A stretch of 64,000 nucleotides of DNA. It comes from Cryptomeria japonica. Its lineage: Eukaryota; Streptophyta; Pinopsida; Cupressales; Cupressaceae. The stretch's first letter is position 1. Each line of letters begins with the position of its first letter. The DNA lies in the NCBI RefSeq assembly GCF_030272615.1, contig NC_081414.1, forward strand, positions 47,918,501 through 47,982,500. The letters are read 5' to 3'. A program made the position numbers and the translations under genes. This document shows positions 22,268-34,025 of this stretch, one piece after another. The notes under the pieces were generated by a model that was not told where the DNA came from, did no database searches, and saw nothing but the letters and a program-made list of their open reading frames with translations.

Positions 22268-23150
22268 TGTTGGACACAATGGATCACTGAGAGGGGGGTG
22301 AATCAATGATTTAAACACTTTTTATTAAGCAGGGATATACCGGTACAATATAAAACAAACTGAGTGCTAACCGGTAGACCAAACAATACAAACTAAGTGT
22401 ATGAATGGATTTGTTATAACATCAATATAAATCATACACAAGAATGCATCAAATAACACTAGATATATGAGGAAAACCCAATGTGGGAAAAACCTTGGTG
22501 AGAATAGCTACTGGAGATGTTCTGCTCCAAACCAGCCTCACAATGTAAATGATCTGATTACAATTTTAGGGCACCAACCCAAGGAGCACCAACCCCTAAT
22601 TTATGAGCACTGACTCAAAGGAGCACCAACCCCTGAACAATGTATAGGCTACAACCTAATAGAGCTACAACCCCTGAACTAAGCAGCTACTTAGTGAAGA
22701 CAATATGAAGAGTCAAATACAAAAATAAATTCCTTGTTGCAAATGAAGTTTTGCAACCCTTCAATACACAGATCTACTAGTTTCAATCTTATTGATCTCT
22801 GAAAACTCGACACTCACTACAACACTTTCTTTATGCTAGTCCTTACTCAGTTAAAACTTGTCTTCCTCTGTTTGCTAGATTCACTTCACACCTTCTCACA
22901 CTTTGATAGGTTTTGTCTCTACCGGTTTGTTCTCTACCAGTTCACACACCTTGCCGGTTTCTCCTTCAACACACAGTCACTTGAGATTTTTCTTGTTTTT
23001 CACTTATACAATATTTTCTATCTCTCTTTCATTCACCAACATAATCACATATTATTCTACAACAGTAGTCTCATCGATTTAGACTTGTATATTTAAAAAC
23101 AAGTTTTCCTGCCAAAAACAAATTCAAACTTTAGGCGGTTAGGGTTTCTT
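22268..23150 (-). repeat. Element I 3' LTR, first piece
   Basis: TGTTGGACACAATGGATCAC opens it and it matches 60941 onward. It ends at GGTTAGGGTTTCTT, where D is inserted; the 5' LTR reads on through this point (GGTTAGGATTTCTTTCCTTC at 61811-61830). TTCTT at 23146-23150 is the D target duplication. Confidence 0.92.
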
Positions 23151-25705
23151 TGATGAAATTGAAAAGCACTGAGAGGGGGGGGGTGAATCAGTGACACAAA
23201 AAATAAAACTACTTCAAACACTAACCAGTAGATGAATTTAACAAGACTTTTAAACACAATGCATGTAATCCAAAATGATATAACAACATCCACAATAAGT
23301 AAAACATCCACCATAACACAAGTGTTTGTATGTGGAAAACCCAAATAGGTAAAAACCACGGTGAGATGAAAATCCCAAGTTAACTATTTGTAGTAATAGA
23401 TAACTGATCGGTTAGGGTCTACAAAGTGCTCTGCTAGGAGCTAATCTTATTAGAGTTCCCAAAGCTTGATTAGAAGCTTATGATGGTATGATGAAAGAAT
23501 AAGTATCCGATAGAATACTGAGAGGGGGGGGTGAATCGGTATACTAAAAAACTGATACAAAGTTCCCAAACTCAAATTCAATCACACAAAGTAAACATAT
23601 TACAGTCAAGATCAATATTCATAAGAATACTTGACATCAACTGGTTTGACTGTTATGACAACTAAATAGTAAACAACTTCAATCTTGTAAACATCAACAA
23701 TGCTTAATCATATCTCAACATATTCATCTCTCAATGCTTCCAATTATCATGCCTTATTAGAAGTTAATCAAATCAACAAATAATATCATAACCACAAAAA
23801 CATTCACCACTTGACATAAATGTTTATATGTGAAAAACCCAAATATGTAAAAACCACGGTGAGATGAGACTCACAAGGATAGCTATCTGAACTCTTCTGA
23901 AGTTCGCCCTGTTAGGAGCCAAGCCTATTAAAGCTTTACAATAAGTCCTATTAAGAACTAATTCCGGTTAAGAATCACCCGGTTAAGGGATATACAAATA
24001 TACCTTGATGAAAAGCACAATACCCTGCTCAGAGTAACCTCACTAGAGGATTTAAGAATCCAAGCTAATGGACCACCTTGTTAGAGGATTTAATAAGTAA
24101 CCAAGCTTCTTAGAGCTTACCTGGTTAAGGGATTTCACTTCTGCTGTAATTGTTAGAAAACAATAGGTTTTCTTGATTTGTCTGAATAGCACTACATTTG
24201 CTTGATCAGATCCTTTTAAGCTTCAATCTGCCTTTACCCAAAGTGCAGATCCATTCACTGGTTAGGCAACTACACACTCAACAGGTTTCTACCAATCTTG
24301 CCAACAACTTTTACAAACAACTTCATCAACCTTAAATACAAATCAATTAGGTCGATAACACAACAAAAACCTAATTCTCATCATCGAGATTACAAACAAG
24401 TCGATACAATCTTGATCATTAGAAATCATAACAATCTCTTCACATTCTTCAAGAAAATTCCAATCGCTCCATCGGACTTTGTAACTCATCACACGCTGTG
24501 CATTAGATGCAATCCACTTTGCTCCTTCCCTAGCCAGCAAACAAATGCCCTGAAACAATTTGAACTTATCCCCATACAATGATCACACGTGTCTCCATCA
24601 TAACCGCTCAACAGATAATAAACCAACAAACTTGATCAGTTAGGGTTTAACAACTGATAGGGTTTACCAGTTACATTGCATAGAAAGGTTTAACCCTTTA
24701 CACTGGTTTATCGGTTTAACTCACAAAATTAACATACCGGTTTACAAAATCTTCCACAAAGCTCTTCTTACCGGTTACTAGCCAATATCAAAAACAACAA
24801 TATCAACAATAACATAAATACCATTACCAGTTCAATTGACATCAATGACAACATAATATTAATGCAATCTATATGCAAAATGCCAACAAACTAAAAATGC
24901 CAACAACTTATACTCCATGAAAGGTAGTACCCTGCTAGGAGTAACCTCGGTGGAGGATTTCTGAATCTAAACTAATGGATCACCTTATTAGAGGATTTGT
25001 ACAAAGAATCTTGTTAGAGCTTACTCGGTTAGGGGATTTGAATTCTGCTGTGATTGTGAGAAAACAAAAGGATTGGTTTGATCTTTTTGAGTAGCACAAT
25101 ACTTGCTTGATCAGATCCTTCTAAACATATTCAACATTGCTCTTCTGCATATTCTGCAACTAAACTCTTTTGTCTTTTGCACACAACATATCAGTTTCAC
25201 TCATATGAAATAATTCATTGTAATGTCAATATATAGACATTTAGATTTCATGTCGGCCTAAAGAAATCATAACACAATTTCCTAGGTGTAGTGTATCTGG
25301 TTAAGTGATCATAACTTATCACAAAAATACCGCCAAATTTTTTTGGTGGGATAACTCATCACGAATTGTGGTAACTCATCACAAAATAAATGAATATTGG
25401 TTGGAACAATCAATACCAGTTAGAGTTAAATATATGAACTATTATCCTTGAATCTCTTGATATAATATCCGCTTGATCTTCATCATTATGCCGACTAACA
25501 TGTATCCACTGGTTGTCTAATATGCATATACCGGTTGTCACAAAGTACCGGTTAGAGATAAACCTCTTAGTATAACCTCTAGCATACTGGTTGTAGTAAA
25601 TACAAATTGAAGTTATATCGGTAGACAATATAAACATATGTGTGTGTATGTGTTTCATCAATGACAACATATGATGAATTCATTACAATCATCATCAAGC
25701 CAACA
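23151..25705 (-). repeat. Element D 3' LTR, interrupted by a solo LTR
   Basis: TGATGAAATTGAAAAGCACTG opens it; CATCAAGCCAACA closes it before the polypurine tract. The insertion at 23481-24905 interrupts the context AGAAGCTTATAC that is intact in the 5' LTR near 32230-32245. Net length 1,125 bp against 1,128 bp for the 5' LTR; substitutions are frequent over the first 130 bp, so D is fairly old. Confidence 0.92.
23481..24905 (-). mobile_element. Solo LTR of the element A family inside the D 3' LTR
   Basis: It starts TGATGGTATGATG, the reverse complement of the end of A's LTRs, and follows that LTR throughout (for example GATTACAAACAAGTCGATAC near 24390). Flanks GCTTA (23476-23480) and ACTTA (24906-24910) are a target duplication with one change. 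The far end carries AAAATGCCAACA twice (ending 24888 and 24905), so the exact end is uncertain by 17 bp. No internal region is present. Confidence 0.88.
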
Positions 25706-25868
25706 ATCTCCCCCTTTGGCATTGATGGCAACACTTAGAAATTTTTACAGTAATACTGCTAAGTGTGCATACAATTTTTTTTTACACATATACACATGCT
25801 CCCCCTTAATGCATACATTATACAAAATTTTCAAAAAAACACACATACATATTTCTACTCCCCCTTTG
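25706..25868 (-). promoter_or_regulatory. Array of polypurine tracts of element D
   Basis: Minus-strand tracts: CAAAGGGGGAGAT next to the LTR (25706-25718, within ATCTCCCCCTTTGGCATTG), AAGGGGGAGC at 25799-25807 and CAAAGGGGGAGT at 25858-25868. Confidence 0.65.
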
Positions 25869-25894
25869 ACAACAATGCCAAATTGAAAAACCAA

Positions 25895-25917
25895 ATATAT
25901 ATATATATATATATATA
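25895..25917. repeat. (AT)n microsatellite
   Basis: Eleven AT units in the untranslated 3' part of element D. A comparable position in A, B and E has no such run. Confidence 0.95.
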
Positions 25918-25977
25918 GAAAATTTGTATCAAAGTGTTCAACATATACAACAATAACTTGAAAAACAAAATCAAAGT

Positions 25978-28900
25978 TCATGCATTCGCCAGTCTCATGA
26001 AAATAACATTAAAGTTCTGCTTCAACTGTGATATGGCATTTGTCCATGTCGCTAGCACATTCTCAGTGTACTCTTTTGTAGATAGAAGTTGTGTATGGAA
26101 TTCTTCCATTGAATCCAGTGTACAGGTTTCTGGAGTTGCTAAGATAGCTTTTGTATTTGAGTAGGCTCTCTGTAGTATGTCCACTTGTGATGTGAGTAGA
26201 CTCTTGAGTTCCTTTAGAGATCGAAGTCTCTTTGCCTTCTCATGATCATAAGTATCCAACTTGTTGTGCAAATCATCTACATATTTGCTAAAAGAAAATA
26301 TAGAGTCTTGAAGTGGAACATATGCATTGCATATCCTTTCTAGCTCTTGCTCTATTTTTTTTTGTCGTTTTGTGATATCAGAATAATAGAATGAAACATT
26401 AGAGGTAGAAGCAAGATACTTTCCTCCTTTTTCAATAGCTTTGCTCAACAAATCTTTATTATGTGACAAAGCTATTTTGAATTGGTATTATGGATGTGTT
26501 GCATTGGTTTTATCATTGATGTCAACACTTGTCAACACTTTGAACACTTATCAGCACTAAAGATCTTTGGTTATGTTCAGCGGCATGTTCAGTGACTTAT
26601 GCACAGTCACCGGTATCTGGTTCATCGGCAGGTTATATTGTTCATTGGCACTAAGGATGATTTGTTATCATCTGGAGATTACTTGGTTATGTCGAAGACA
26701 TTGTTTGGACACTTGGTTTTGGTGATTTGGTTATTGGTCTAATCAAGTTTGTATATTTGTTGTTACCGACAAATAGGTCTAGGTTATGGACCGACAAGCG
26801 TTATCTTTTCCAGATCAACACGACACGTTATGGAGATGTTTTATTGATTGGTTATTATTGTAAATGCATTAAGATGACATGATGCATCACATATTGATTC
26901 ATTTGTAATATTCTTAGTGAGCCGACCTACAGATCTAGTCTTAGGTTTTGGTATATATGTGAGATCTCATTTGTGAGATTAAAAAGAAGGTGTAAAAGGA
27001 AATGTAATAAGTATGCGAATATAAGCAGAGCTATACACACAGATATCAATTGAAGATTCAAGGAAGGTATGAAGAAGACAATTAGAGCTTAATCGGTACT
27101 GAATCCAGCATATGAAGATACTATTTTGAGCAGTACATTATCATTGGATTTAACCATCCAATTGTAGTAAGTGTGACTCCTATTTTGTGATTGAGCAGTG
27201 AGCTCTAGGCAGTTGGCCTTTCTGCATGTGCAGACCCCATTTGTACACACATACTATCTACAGTAGTATCATCTGATTGTGGGTAAGGTTTCCCACTGTG
27301 GTTTTTCCCTTGATAGGGTTTCCACGTACAAATATCTATGTTATGTGTTGTGGATGCTATTTATCTTTCTATTTCATGCATTAAACTTTACCAGTACTGT
27401 TGTTAACAGTTAAACTGTCTACCGACATTAAGTTTGGTTTACCGGTATTGTGCATTAAGCTTGGTTAAGTTATATTTGGGTTGAAATTAATAGACAACTG
27501 ATTCACCCCCCCCCCTCTCAGTTGCCTCTGGGTCCTAACATTTTGCCAGTATCAATATCCTTTGCAAGTTTCTCCCCATATTTCTTCTTGTGACTTTTCT
27601 CAGCATAGGTTTGTGCTACTTCTTCAAGTGAGTTGATTTGATCAGAAGCATCAGTAACCAATTGACCAATTTTGCTAATAGGGGATGTCAGATGCGCTGT
27701 AGAAGTTTTCGGTAGTAGACTAGATAGAATATCTACTGCATTCTGAATTGTTTCAGCTTCAACCCTTTTCTTTTTAAGTCTCTTCTTATGCACTCTAGAT
27801 TGCATAACACTTGCAATCTTCATCATTTTAGATGTGCTCATGTTGTCAACATCAATAGGCACTGAAATTCCTAATGAATCATGATCATCCTCATCAGTCT
27901 GCGGAGTGACTAATAGCTTTCCCGGTTCAGAGGATGTAACCTTAATGATTTCTTTCTCTTGATTCTTCTTTGTTTCCTTTTCAAAAGTTTGTGTGACAAC
28001 AATTTCCTGAGATTCCTTCTAAGTATCTTGAAAGATGGGTGGAGATTGGGGTTTCTCCGATTGTTTTGGTTCCGGTGGATTGTCCACTTTTAGTTGAGTT
28101 GCTGGTTGCTCAACTAATTTGACTTGTAGTTAGTGATTTTAGGAGGCTTCATATCTGGTGCAGTGTTGTCTCCAGATAGATCAATTGAATCCTAGACATC
28201 ATCAACAACATGAATAATGGTGTCATCCTTCTTCTTGACAGGATAGACTTCATCAACTTGTACAATCTCTTCTTCATCCATTTCCTGTCGATTGACAACA
28301 TCTTCCTCATTCTTAGAGGATTGGAGAAGTTCTTCCATCCATTTTATTTCATAGGCTATTTGATGGGTCTCAGTTTCAATAATTTCCCTCTTTCCACTAA
28401 GTAGCTTCAATCTCCTTGCTTTCAAAGAAAATTGAATTTTGTACTTATCAACCAAAGCACTTATTCCATCTGTAGACAAATTGGGAAAATATTGTACAAA
28501 TATCTCATCAATAATTTCTTTTTCCAATTTTATAGCTTCCTCTCATTTATCCAAAAGAATAGTGTACAAAGAATTTTAGATAACCTTTTCAAGATCATGT
28601 GGAAATCTATTGTAATGACACAAATGAGTAATTACATATTGAATGACTTGCTTCTTCTCATCTTGAGTGAAGGAATCAAAATTCTCTTTGACATTGTCAA
28701 ATTTGTTCCTCCCTAATGTCTTCATTGTTCTTTCAAAATGGGTATTAGGCTTGAAAGTTGAGATATCAATAGGCACAGTTGCCTTTGGCACTTCCTTTAC
28801 TGACTTTGCTACTCTATCGGTAGATTTCATCTTCTTAGGTTCTTCTTCAGTGTCAGTACCCTCAGATTCTTCATTAATAATTAACTTCTGACCTCTTTTC

Positions 28901-30184
28901 TTTGTCACATTCTCCTTCTTTATATAGACTTTAAGTGCCGGTTCCTTTTTGGTTTGGATACTCCGAGTCACCCTTGTATTCTTCATCACTGGAGGTGCTT
29001 CATCAGTTTTCTTTTTCTTTCCTTCCCACTTGTGGCAGGAGCAATACTAGTTTTGGCTTGTGCATCTTGGAATACCACAATATCTAGTTTTGCCTTCTTT
29101 TTATCTTTAGGAGATGCTAATAGGTTATTAGCATAACCAACTAGTAAGTCATGGTTCACCTCATAACTCATATCTTCCATTTCTTCTTTTCTCGGCTCAA
29201 TTGCTTGCATCAAACAAAAATCAGTGGTAACTGTGAAAACAATGTCTTTTGCAAAATGTATTACCACATCTTCAGGCAATCTCATTCTCATGCTCATCTT
29301 CTTCTGAAACTCATTGAAATACTTATTCATAGCAGCTGGAAAATTATTCTTTACAACCTTGATGTTGTTCTTGATTTGTGAGGATACCAGTAGGTCCTTT
29401 GACCATTCAATATCACCTATTTCGGGTAGCAAATTTTGAAAATAAAATAATAAACCGACCAATAGCTGTCCATACTTGAACTTTAGACTACTGTCCTTCT
29501 TGATAGATTGCAGATTTAGAAACAATTGTCTTCTAATAGCCTCACAAAGATCATAATCTTCATTTTCAACTATCATCATGAGTTGTATGAATTGCTGCTG
29601 ATGGAACACTATTTAGTCTACTAGAGTAAAATACCCGGTAGCCTATCACCATTGCTGCCAATTTCACTACAGGGTCTCTGCTATTGTTAACATAAAAAGC
29701 ACGTTTGTCAAATATTGAACTGGTTAGAGAGTATACCGTCTCTTTTCAAATTCATCTCAGCTTAGGTACTTCACCGATTGAGAAATAACTAGTTACAAAC
29801 TGAATGGATTCCTTAGTAATTGTGTGAGTTCTCTCTAAGTACATGTTCTCCCCATGAACCCGACTCAAAATAATTCTAATGTGCTCTTCCTCAAAATCTT
29901 CTAGAAAATAAGCGGCATTGTGAAAACCTTTCTCAAAAACCCTAGCATACTATGTTTGAATCTTTCCATTCTCATCACAGAGGGATTTTAGCTGAGTGTA
30001 GATGTATAGTGATCCTAGATCCTCTATCGTACAATCTATATAGCTTGACAAATCTCCTTTTACTAAAACTCCACTAGGAACTTGTGATAATGCATTATAC
30101 AACACACTTTTGTTCTGCCTCTACCACTTCCATTAGCTCAGATGTAATCATTAACCTTTCTATAGTCTTTGAAGATGATGCCAT
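25978..30184 (-). pseudogene. Element D second ORF, unknown conserved protein (degenerate, split)
   Basis: ATG at 30184 (MASSSKTIERLMITSELMEV), matching the MASTS start in E. The N-terminal region has IIRIILSRVHGENMYLERTH-like and MVIGYRVFYSSRLNSVPSAA sequences (about 29860 and 29640), then LRRQLFLNLQSIKKDSSLKF-like and MQAIEPRKEEMEDMSYEV (about 29200). A basic segment with KKRGQK lies near 28890. A second globular part (THFERTMKTLGRNKFDNV at about 28750; VQYFPNLSTDGISALVDKYK near 28490) follows, then coiled coils interrupted by the solo LTR 26480-27540, ending MRLANA at 25978. Length, order and motifs follow E closely. Stops and shifts are frequent. The function is unknown. Confidence 0.72.
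26480..27540 (+). mobile_element. Solo LTR, family G, inside the D second ORF
   Basis: 1,061 bp, reverse complement of the 18117-19191 family: it begins (AA)TTGGTATTATGG, where TG appears changed to AA, and ends GGGTCCTAACA. TTTTG at 26475-26479 and 27541-27545 is a perfect target duplication. CCACGTACAAATA near 27322-27334 corresponds to the TATA region of A. It carries no internal domain. Confidence 0.88.
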
Positions 30185-30420
30185 TGCAAATGAACAAGAT
30201 TCAAAGCAATATTTTCAAAGAAATACCTTTTCTTATGCACGTTGCCTCATTTACCAGTTGAATGCCTAAGTGCACACTAGTTCAATCTTCTGCAACCTTT
30301 AAATTAGCTAAATCACAGTGTAACTTCGACAATTATCAGCCAACAATATTTTATAGCTCAACAAGTGCTCCAAATTTCTTTCTCGAATGCGTTAGGGTAA
30401 AAATAACAAAGTAAAAAATT

Positions 30421-30479
30421 GCTTTTATCCTTTTTACCTACTGCATTAAATGCTCACCTGTTTGGGTTACAAACCCTAA
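30421..30479 (-). promoter_or_regulatory. Possible internal promoter before the D second ORF
   Basis: In plus coordinates AAACCCTAA (telo-box) is at 30471-30479, CATTAAATGCT at 30444-30454 and GCTTTTATCC (GGATAAAAGC on the minus strand) at 30421-30430, about 241 nt upstream of the ATG at 30184. E has the same three elements in the same order and spacing. The spacer 30185-30628 otherwise holds no coding sense. Confidence 0.45.
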
Positions 30480-30628
30480 TTTAACCACTCAAGGAGAAAA
30501 CTGGTTGATAAAATATTGACAAAAAGTTATGAAAATTTCATGCTTCAAAATTCTCTTACCACTCATTCATCTCAAGGGGTCCGGAGGTGAATTTACTGTT
30601 AAGCTCCCCTTAGCCATATTTAAAAGGC

Positions 30629-31846
30629 TTAATTCACCGATGTAGTGTTCTCTTCACTGGGTGAAGGAAAAATTTCTTCTCCAGGTGAGTCATCACTTTT
30701 CTTCTTCCATATCCGATTCATTTCCTCTCTGGTTTCTTCAACATTAACTTTCTTCTTTCCTTTCTGATCCTTAGAAGAATTGACCGGTTTGCTATTTCTA
30801 AATCTATAGAATTTTGCTAAGTTCCCAGTTTGTTGCAGTGATAGCAAGCCATACCAGATGATTTCCAAGGTCCTACATTTCCTCTCTTAATTCTTCTTTT
30901 GTAGTTCATTGCCGTAGGGTCTTTTCTAGTTCATGTTGACCCGATTGTAAAAATTCCTCATCCAGTTGCCATTCAGTCTTGGATGCATATGTGGTACAGG
31001 ATTATTTGCCCCCTATCTGCACTCAATAGATCTATGTCCATACATTCTGCATGTGAAGAAATGACCTTCAAATTTCTTGGACACATACCTAGCATTAGTA
31101 TTGTAGCTTGCATTTCTGTTAGGTTTGTCTTTACAAACATTTGCAGTGTGACTAGGTTTATGGCAAACAAAACAAACAAGTTTAAAGACCTTCTTACCGG
31201 TGGGCTTCTTGATCTTAGGAGTAGATTTGTTCTTAAGAGTGTTGTTCTTGTTACCAGAGGATTCACCTTTCTCAAATGTGTGAAAACCAAGTCTAGAGGT
31301 ATCACCTTTCATCCTTTGTGATTGAATTTATTCTTCAAGCAAGGTAGAACTCTTGTTGAACTTTTCTAGTTTCTCATTAGCTTCGGTAAGTTGTTTGGCG
31401 AGATCTTCATTATGCTTTGATAGGTTCTCTCTTAGAGATGATGCTAATTCAAGATCTAGTTGTAAGTTCTCCTTCTCTTCTCTTTCAGCATTCAAATGCT
31501 CATGCAAGGTAGTTTTTTCTCTCTTGATCTTGGCAATCTCATGATCTCTTTCCTTGATAAGATCTTTAGCAGCTCTTCTGGCTTCCAGTTTCTGACTCAT
31601 GCAGATAGTAAGACCTTCTAACTCTCTCCTCAGATTTAGATTTTCACCGTTTAAATTTTCAACTTCCTCAGATAAAGCATCAATACTGGTCTCATCTGAA
31701 GAACTATTGTCAGATATCTCCAATAGTTGTTCAGTAAGCTCTCTCCTTTTGACTTGTGAAGCTTTCAGTTTGACCCTAAGGGTTTCAATCTCATTTCTAC
31801 TAGCTTCTAGCTCTCTAGCCATCTCAAAGTAGCTCATGTTCCTCAT
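30629..31846 (-). pseudogene. Element D gag-like coiled-coil protein with zinc knuckles
   Basis: Start taken at the ATG 31846 (MRNMSYFEMARELEASRNEI), since the longer open frame would begin in the LTR and primer site. About 170 residues of coiled coil (LEGLTICMSQKLEARRAAKD near 31600) precede CFVCHKPSHTANVC (about 31130-31175; Ser before the His where Gly is usual), a second knuckle with a shortened front (CRMYGHRSIEC, about 31015-31050) and a damaged third (LQQTGNLAKFY, about 30820). It ends SEENTTSVN at 30629. Close relative of the E protein: LRRELEGLTI and KDLIKERDHEI recur there. Confidence 0.76.
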
Positions 31847-31894
31847 GGTGGTTTCAAGGCTCCCTTCTAAGTGATTAGGCTTCAAAGAAGTTTG

Positions 31895-31906
31895 GCTCTG
31901 ATACCA
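31895..31906 (-). other. Element D primer binding site
   Basis: GCTCTGATACCA in plus, TGGTATCAGAGC on the minus strand, two bases from the LTR at 31909. Perfect complement of the initiator tRNA-Met end. Confidence 0.9.
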
Positions 31907-31908
31907 AT

Positions 31909-33036
31909 TGATGGACTTGAAAAGCACTAAGAAGGGGGGGGGGGTGAATCAGTGACACCAAAAATAAAACTACTTGAAAGACTAACTGGTAGATGAACTT
32001 AACAAGAATTTTAAACACAATGCATGTAATCCAAAATGATATAACAACATCCACAATAAGTAAAACATCCACCATAACACAAGTGTTTGTAAGTGGAAAA
32101 CCCAAATAGGTAAAAACCACGGTGAGATGGAACTCACAAGTTAACTATCTACAGTAATAGATAACTGACCGGTTAGGGTCTACAAAGTGCTCTACTAGGA
32201 GCGAATCTTGTTAGAGACCCCAAAGCTTGATTAGAAGCTTATACGCTGTGAAAGGTAGTACCCTACTAGGAGTAACCTTGGTGGAGGATTTTTGAATCCA
32301 AACTAATGGATCACCTTGTTAGAGGATTTGTACAAAGAAGCTTGTTAGAGCTTACCCGGTTAGGGGATTTGAATTCTACTGTGATTGTTAGAAAACAACA
32401 AGATTGGTTTGATCTGTCTGAGTAGCACAATACTTGCTTGATCAAATCCTTCTAAACATATTCAACACTTCTCTTTTGTATATTCTACAACTAAAGTCTT
32501 TTGTCTTTCGCACACAAAATATCACTTTCACTCATATGAAATAATTCATTGTAATGTCAATATATAGACATGTAGATTTCATGTCGGCCTAAAGAAATCA
32601 TAAAACAATTTCCTTGGTGCAGTGTATTTGGTCAAGTGATCATAACTTATCACAAAAATACTGCCAAAATTTGTCAGTGGGATAACTCATCACAATTTGT
32701 GCTAACTCATCACAAAATCAACAAATATCAATTGGAACAATCAATACCAATTAGAGTTAAATATATGAACCGTTATCCTTGAATCTCATGATATAATCTC
32801 TGCTTGATCTTCATCATTATGTCGACTAACGTGTATCCACTGGTTGTCTACTATGCATATACCAGTTGTCACAAAGTACTGGCTAGAGATAAACCTCTTA
32901 GTATAACCTCTAGCATACCAGTTGTAGTAAAAACACCTTGAAGTTATATTGGTAGACAATATAAACATATGTGTGTGTATGTGTTTCATAAATGACAACA
33001 TATGATGAATTCATTACAATCATCATCAAGCCAACA
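31909..33036 (-). repeat. Element D 5' LTR
   Basis: TGATGGACTTG to AAGCCAACA, 1,128 bp. It includes a run of ten G (within AAGGGGGGGGGG near 31930), units of the TGTTAGAGGATTT kind (about 32205-32375) and GTGTGTGTATGTGTTTCAT near the end. TTCTT follows at 33037. Confidence 0.92.
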
Positions 33037-33041
33037 TTCTT

Positions 33042-33809
33042 TCCTTTGACCAAATCTTTATCAAATCTGATTCAATCTACCTTGGATCATTCACCTTCTT
33101 TGGGGAGATACATTTGTACACATTTTTATTCATCGAATGCATGCTTTTTAAAAATAACAAACTTTACCCTACTTTACGACCTTTATCTTTGTCGACCTCA
33201 TTTCATCCAGCTGTTTCTAACTGAAGGCCAATCAACAATTAGATTTCGTGCCCCGATCACCATTCCAAAAACTACCTAATCATTCTCCATCATCCAGTCT
33301 TCCTCGAGCCACAATAGTTAAACAATATCCCGTGATTTGTGGATTTATCATTTAATAACCACAAACTGCATGTACATTTATGTTGATGAACATTTTATCA
33401 ACCTCTACATGTTTGCCAATTCAGCTCCCCATTGCACACATCGACATACATTCAACTTACCGACAAAGAGTCGGTTTAAACCTGAACATCCCTACCGATA
33501 CAAACCCTTATACTAGTACAAACCTTTACCAGTATGCCCACCATACTGGACAACTACTTTTAGTGGCAGCACATCATACTGACAGTTCATCTTGCCTTTC
33601 AGTATGTCTTCATGCCATTCGTTTTGTTCAGCGCACCGAGTGTTGTTGTGATTCATCTAACATTCTGCCTCTTCATCACAAAAAAACAACGAACCTTCAC
33701 CGGGTATACTTCTCTTTGGTATGTCGGTTAAATCTTCTTCATAGCGGTTGACACATTCTACCAGTAACCTGCAATACCAGTTGACATCAATGACAACTCA
33801 GTGCCAACA
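33042..33809 (-). repeat. Element I 3' LTR, second piece
   Basis: It continues the LTR from 23150 across the D insertion, matching 61826-62678, and ends GTGCCAACA before the polypurine tract. It lacks about 87 bp present in the 5' LTR (about 62480-62566). Confidence 0.92.
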
Positions 33810-34002
33810 ATCTCCCCCTTTGGCATTGATGAGAACACTTTCTATTCGGGTTTCTCTCCCCCTTTGATAGCAATGGCAAAGGGAACCTTAGTCCACCCTT
33901 ATTCTCTCCCTTTGACTTCAGCCGATAGGACACATTCTCTCCTCGTATCCATTGCTTCATGATTCAAGAGTCATGAGATAGTAACAATTTTTCACTCCCC
34001 TT
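33810..34002 (-). promoter_or_regulatory. Array of polypurine tracts of element I
   Basis: Minus-strand CAAAGGGGGAGAT at 33810-33822, CAAAGGGGGAGAG at 33854-33866, CAAAGGGAGAG at 33904-33914 and AAGGGGAGTG at 33994-34002, in about 190 bp between the RNase H stop and the LTR. Confidence 0.68.
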
Positions 34003-34025
34003 GAACCATACATCTCCCTACACAT

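Larger units (their letters stand above)
23151..33036 (-). mobile_element. Element D: non-autonomous LTR element, like B and E
   Basis: LTRs lie at 23151-25705 (including an inserted solo LTR) and 31909-33036, about 1.13 kb each without the insertion. TTCTT at 23146-23150 and 33037-33041 is a perfect target duplication. Between them are polypurine tracts, an unknown second ORF (25978-30184, itself split by a solo LTR), a coiled-coil/zinc-knuckle ORF (30629-31846) and a perfect primer site. Without its two solo LTRs D measures about 7.4 kb. No protease, integrase or RT is seen. Confidence 0.9.

Noticed and set aside
23151-25705. The D 3' LTR as an unusually long 2.5 kb LTR
   Set aside because: Comparison with 31909-33036 shows it contains an inserted solo LTR with its own target duplication.
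31013-31321. Plus-strand frame 30983-31321 and similar plus-strand frames over D, E and B
   Set aside because: They are shadows of the zinc-knuckle and second ORFs, which show motifs on the minus strand.
31895-31906. GCTCTGATACCA as the end of a tRNA gene
   Set aside because: No cloverleaf precedes it; it is the tRNA-Met complement used as primer site next to an LTR.
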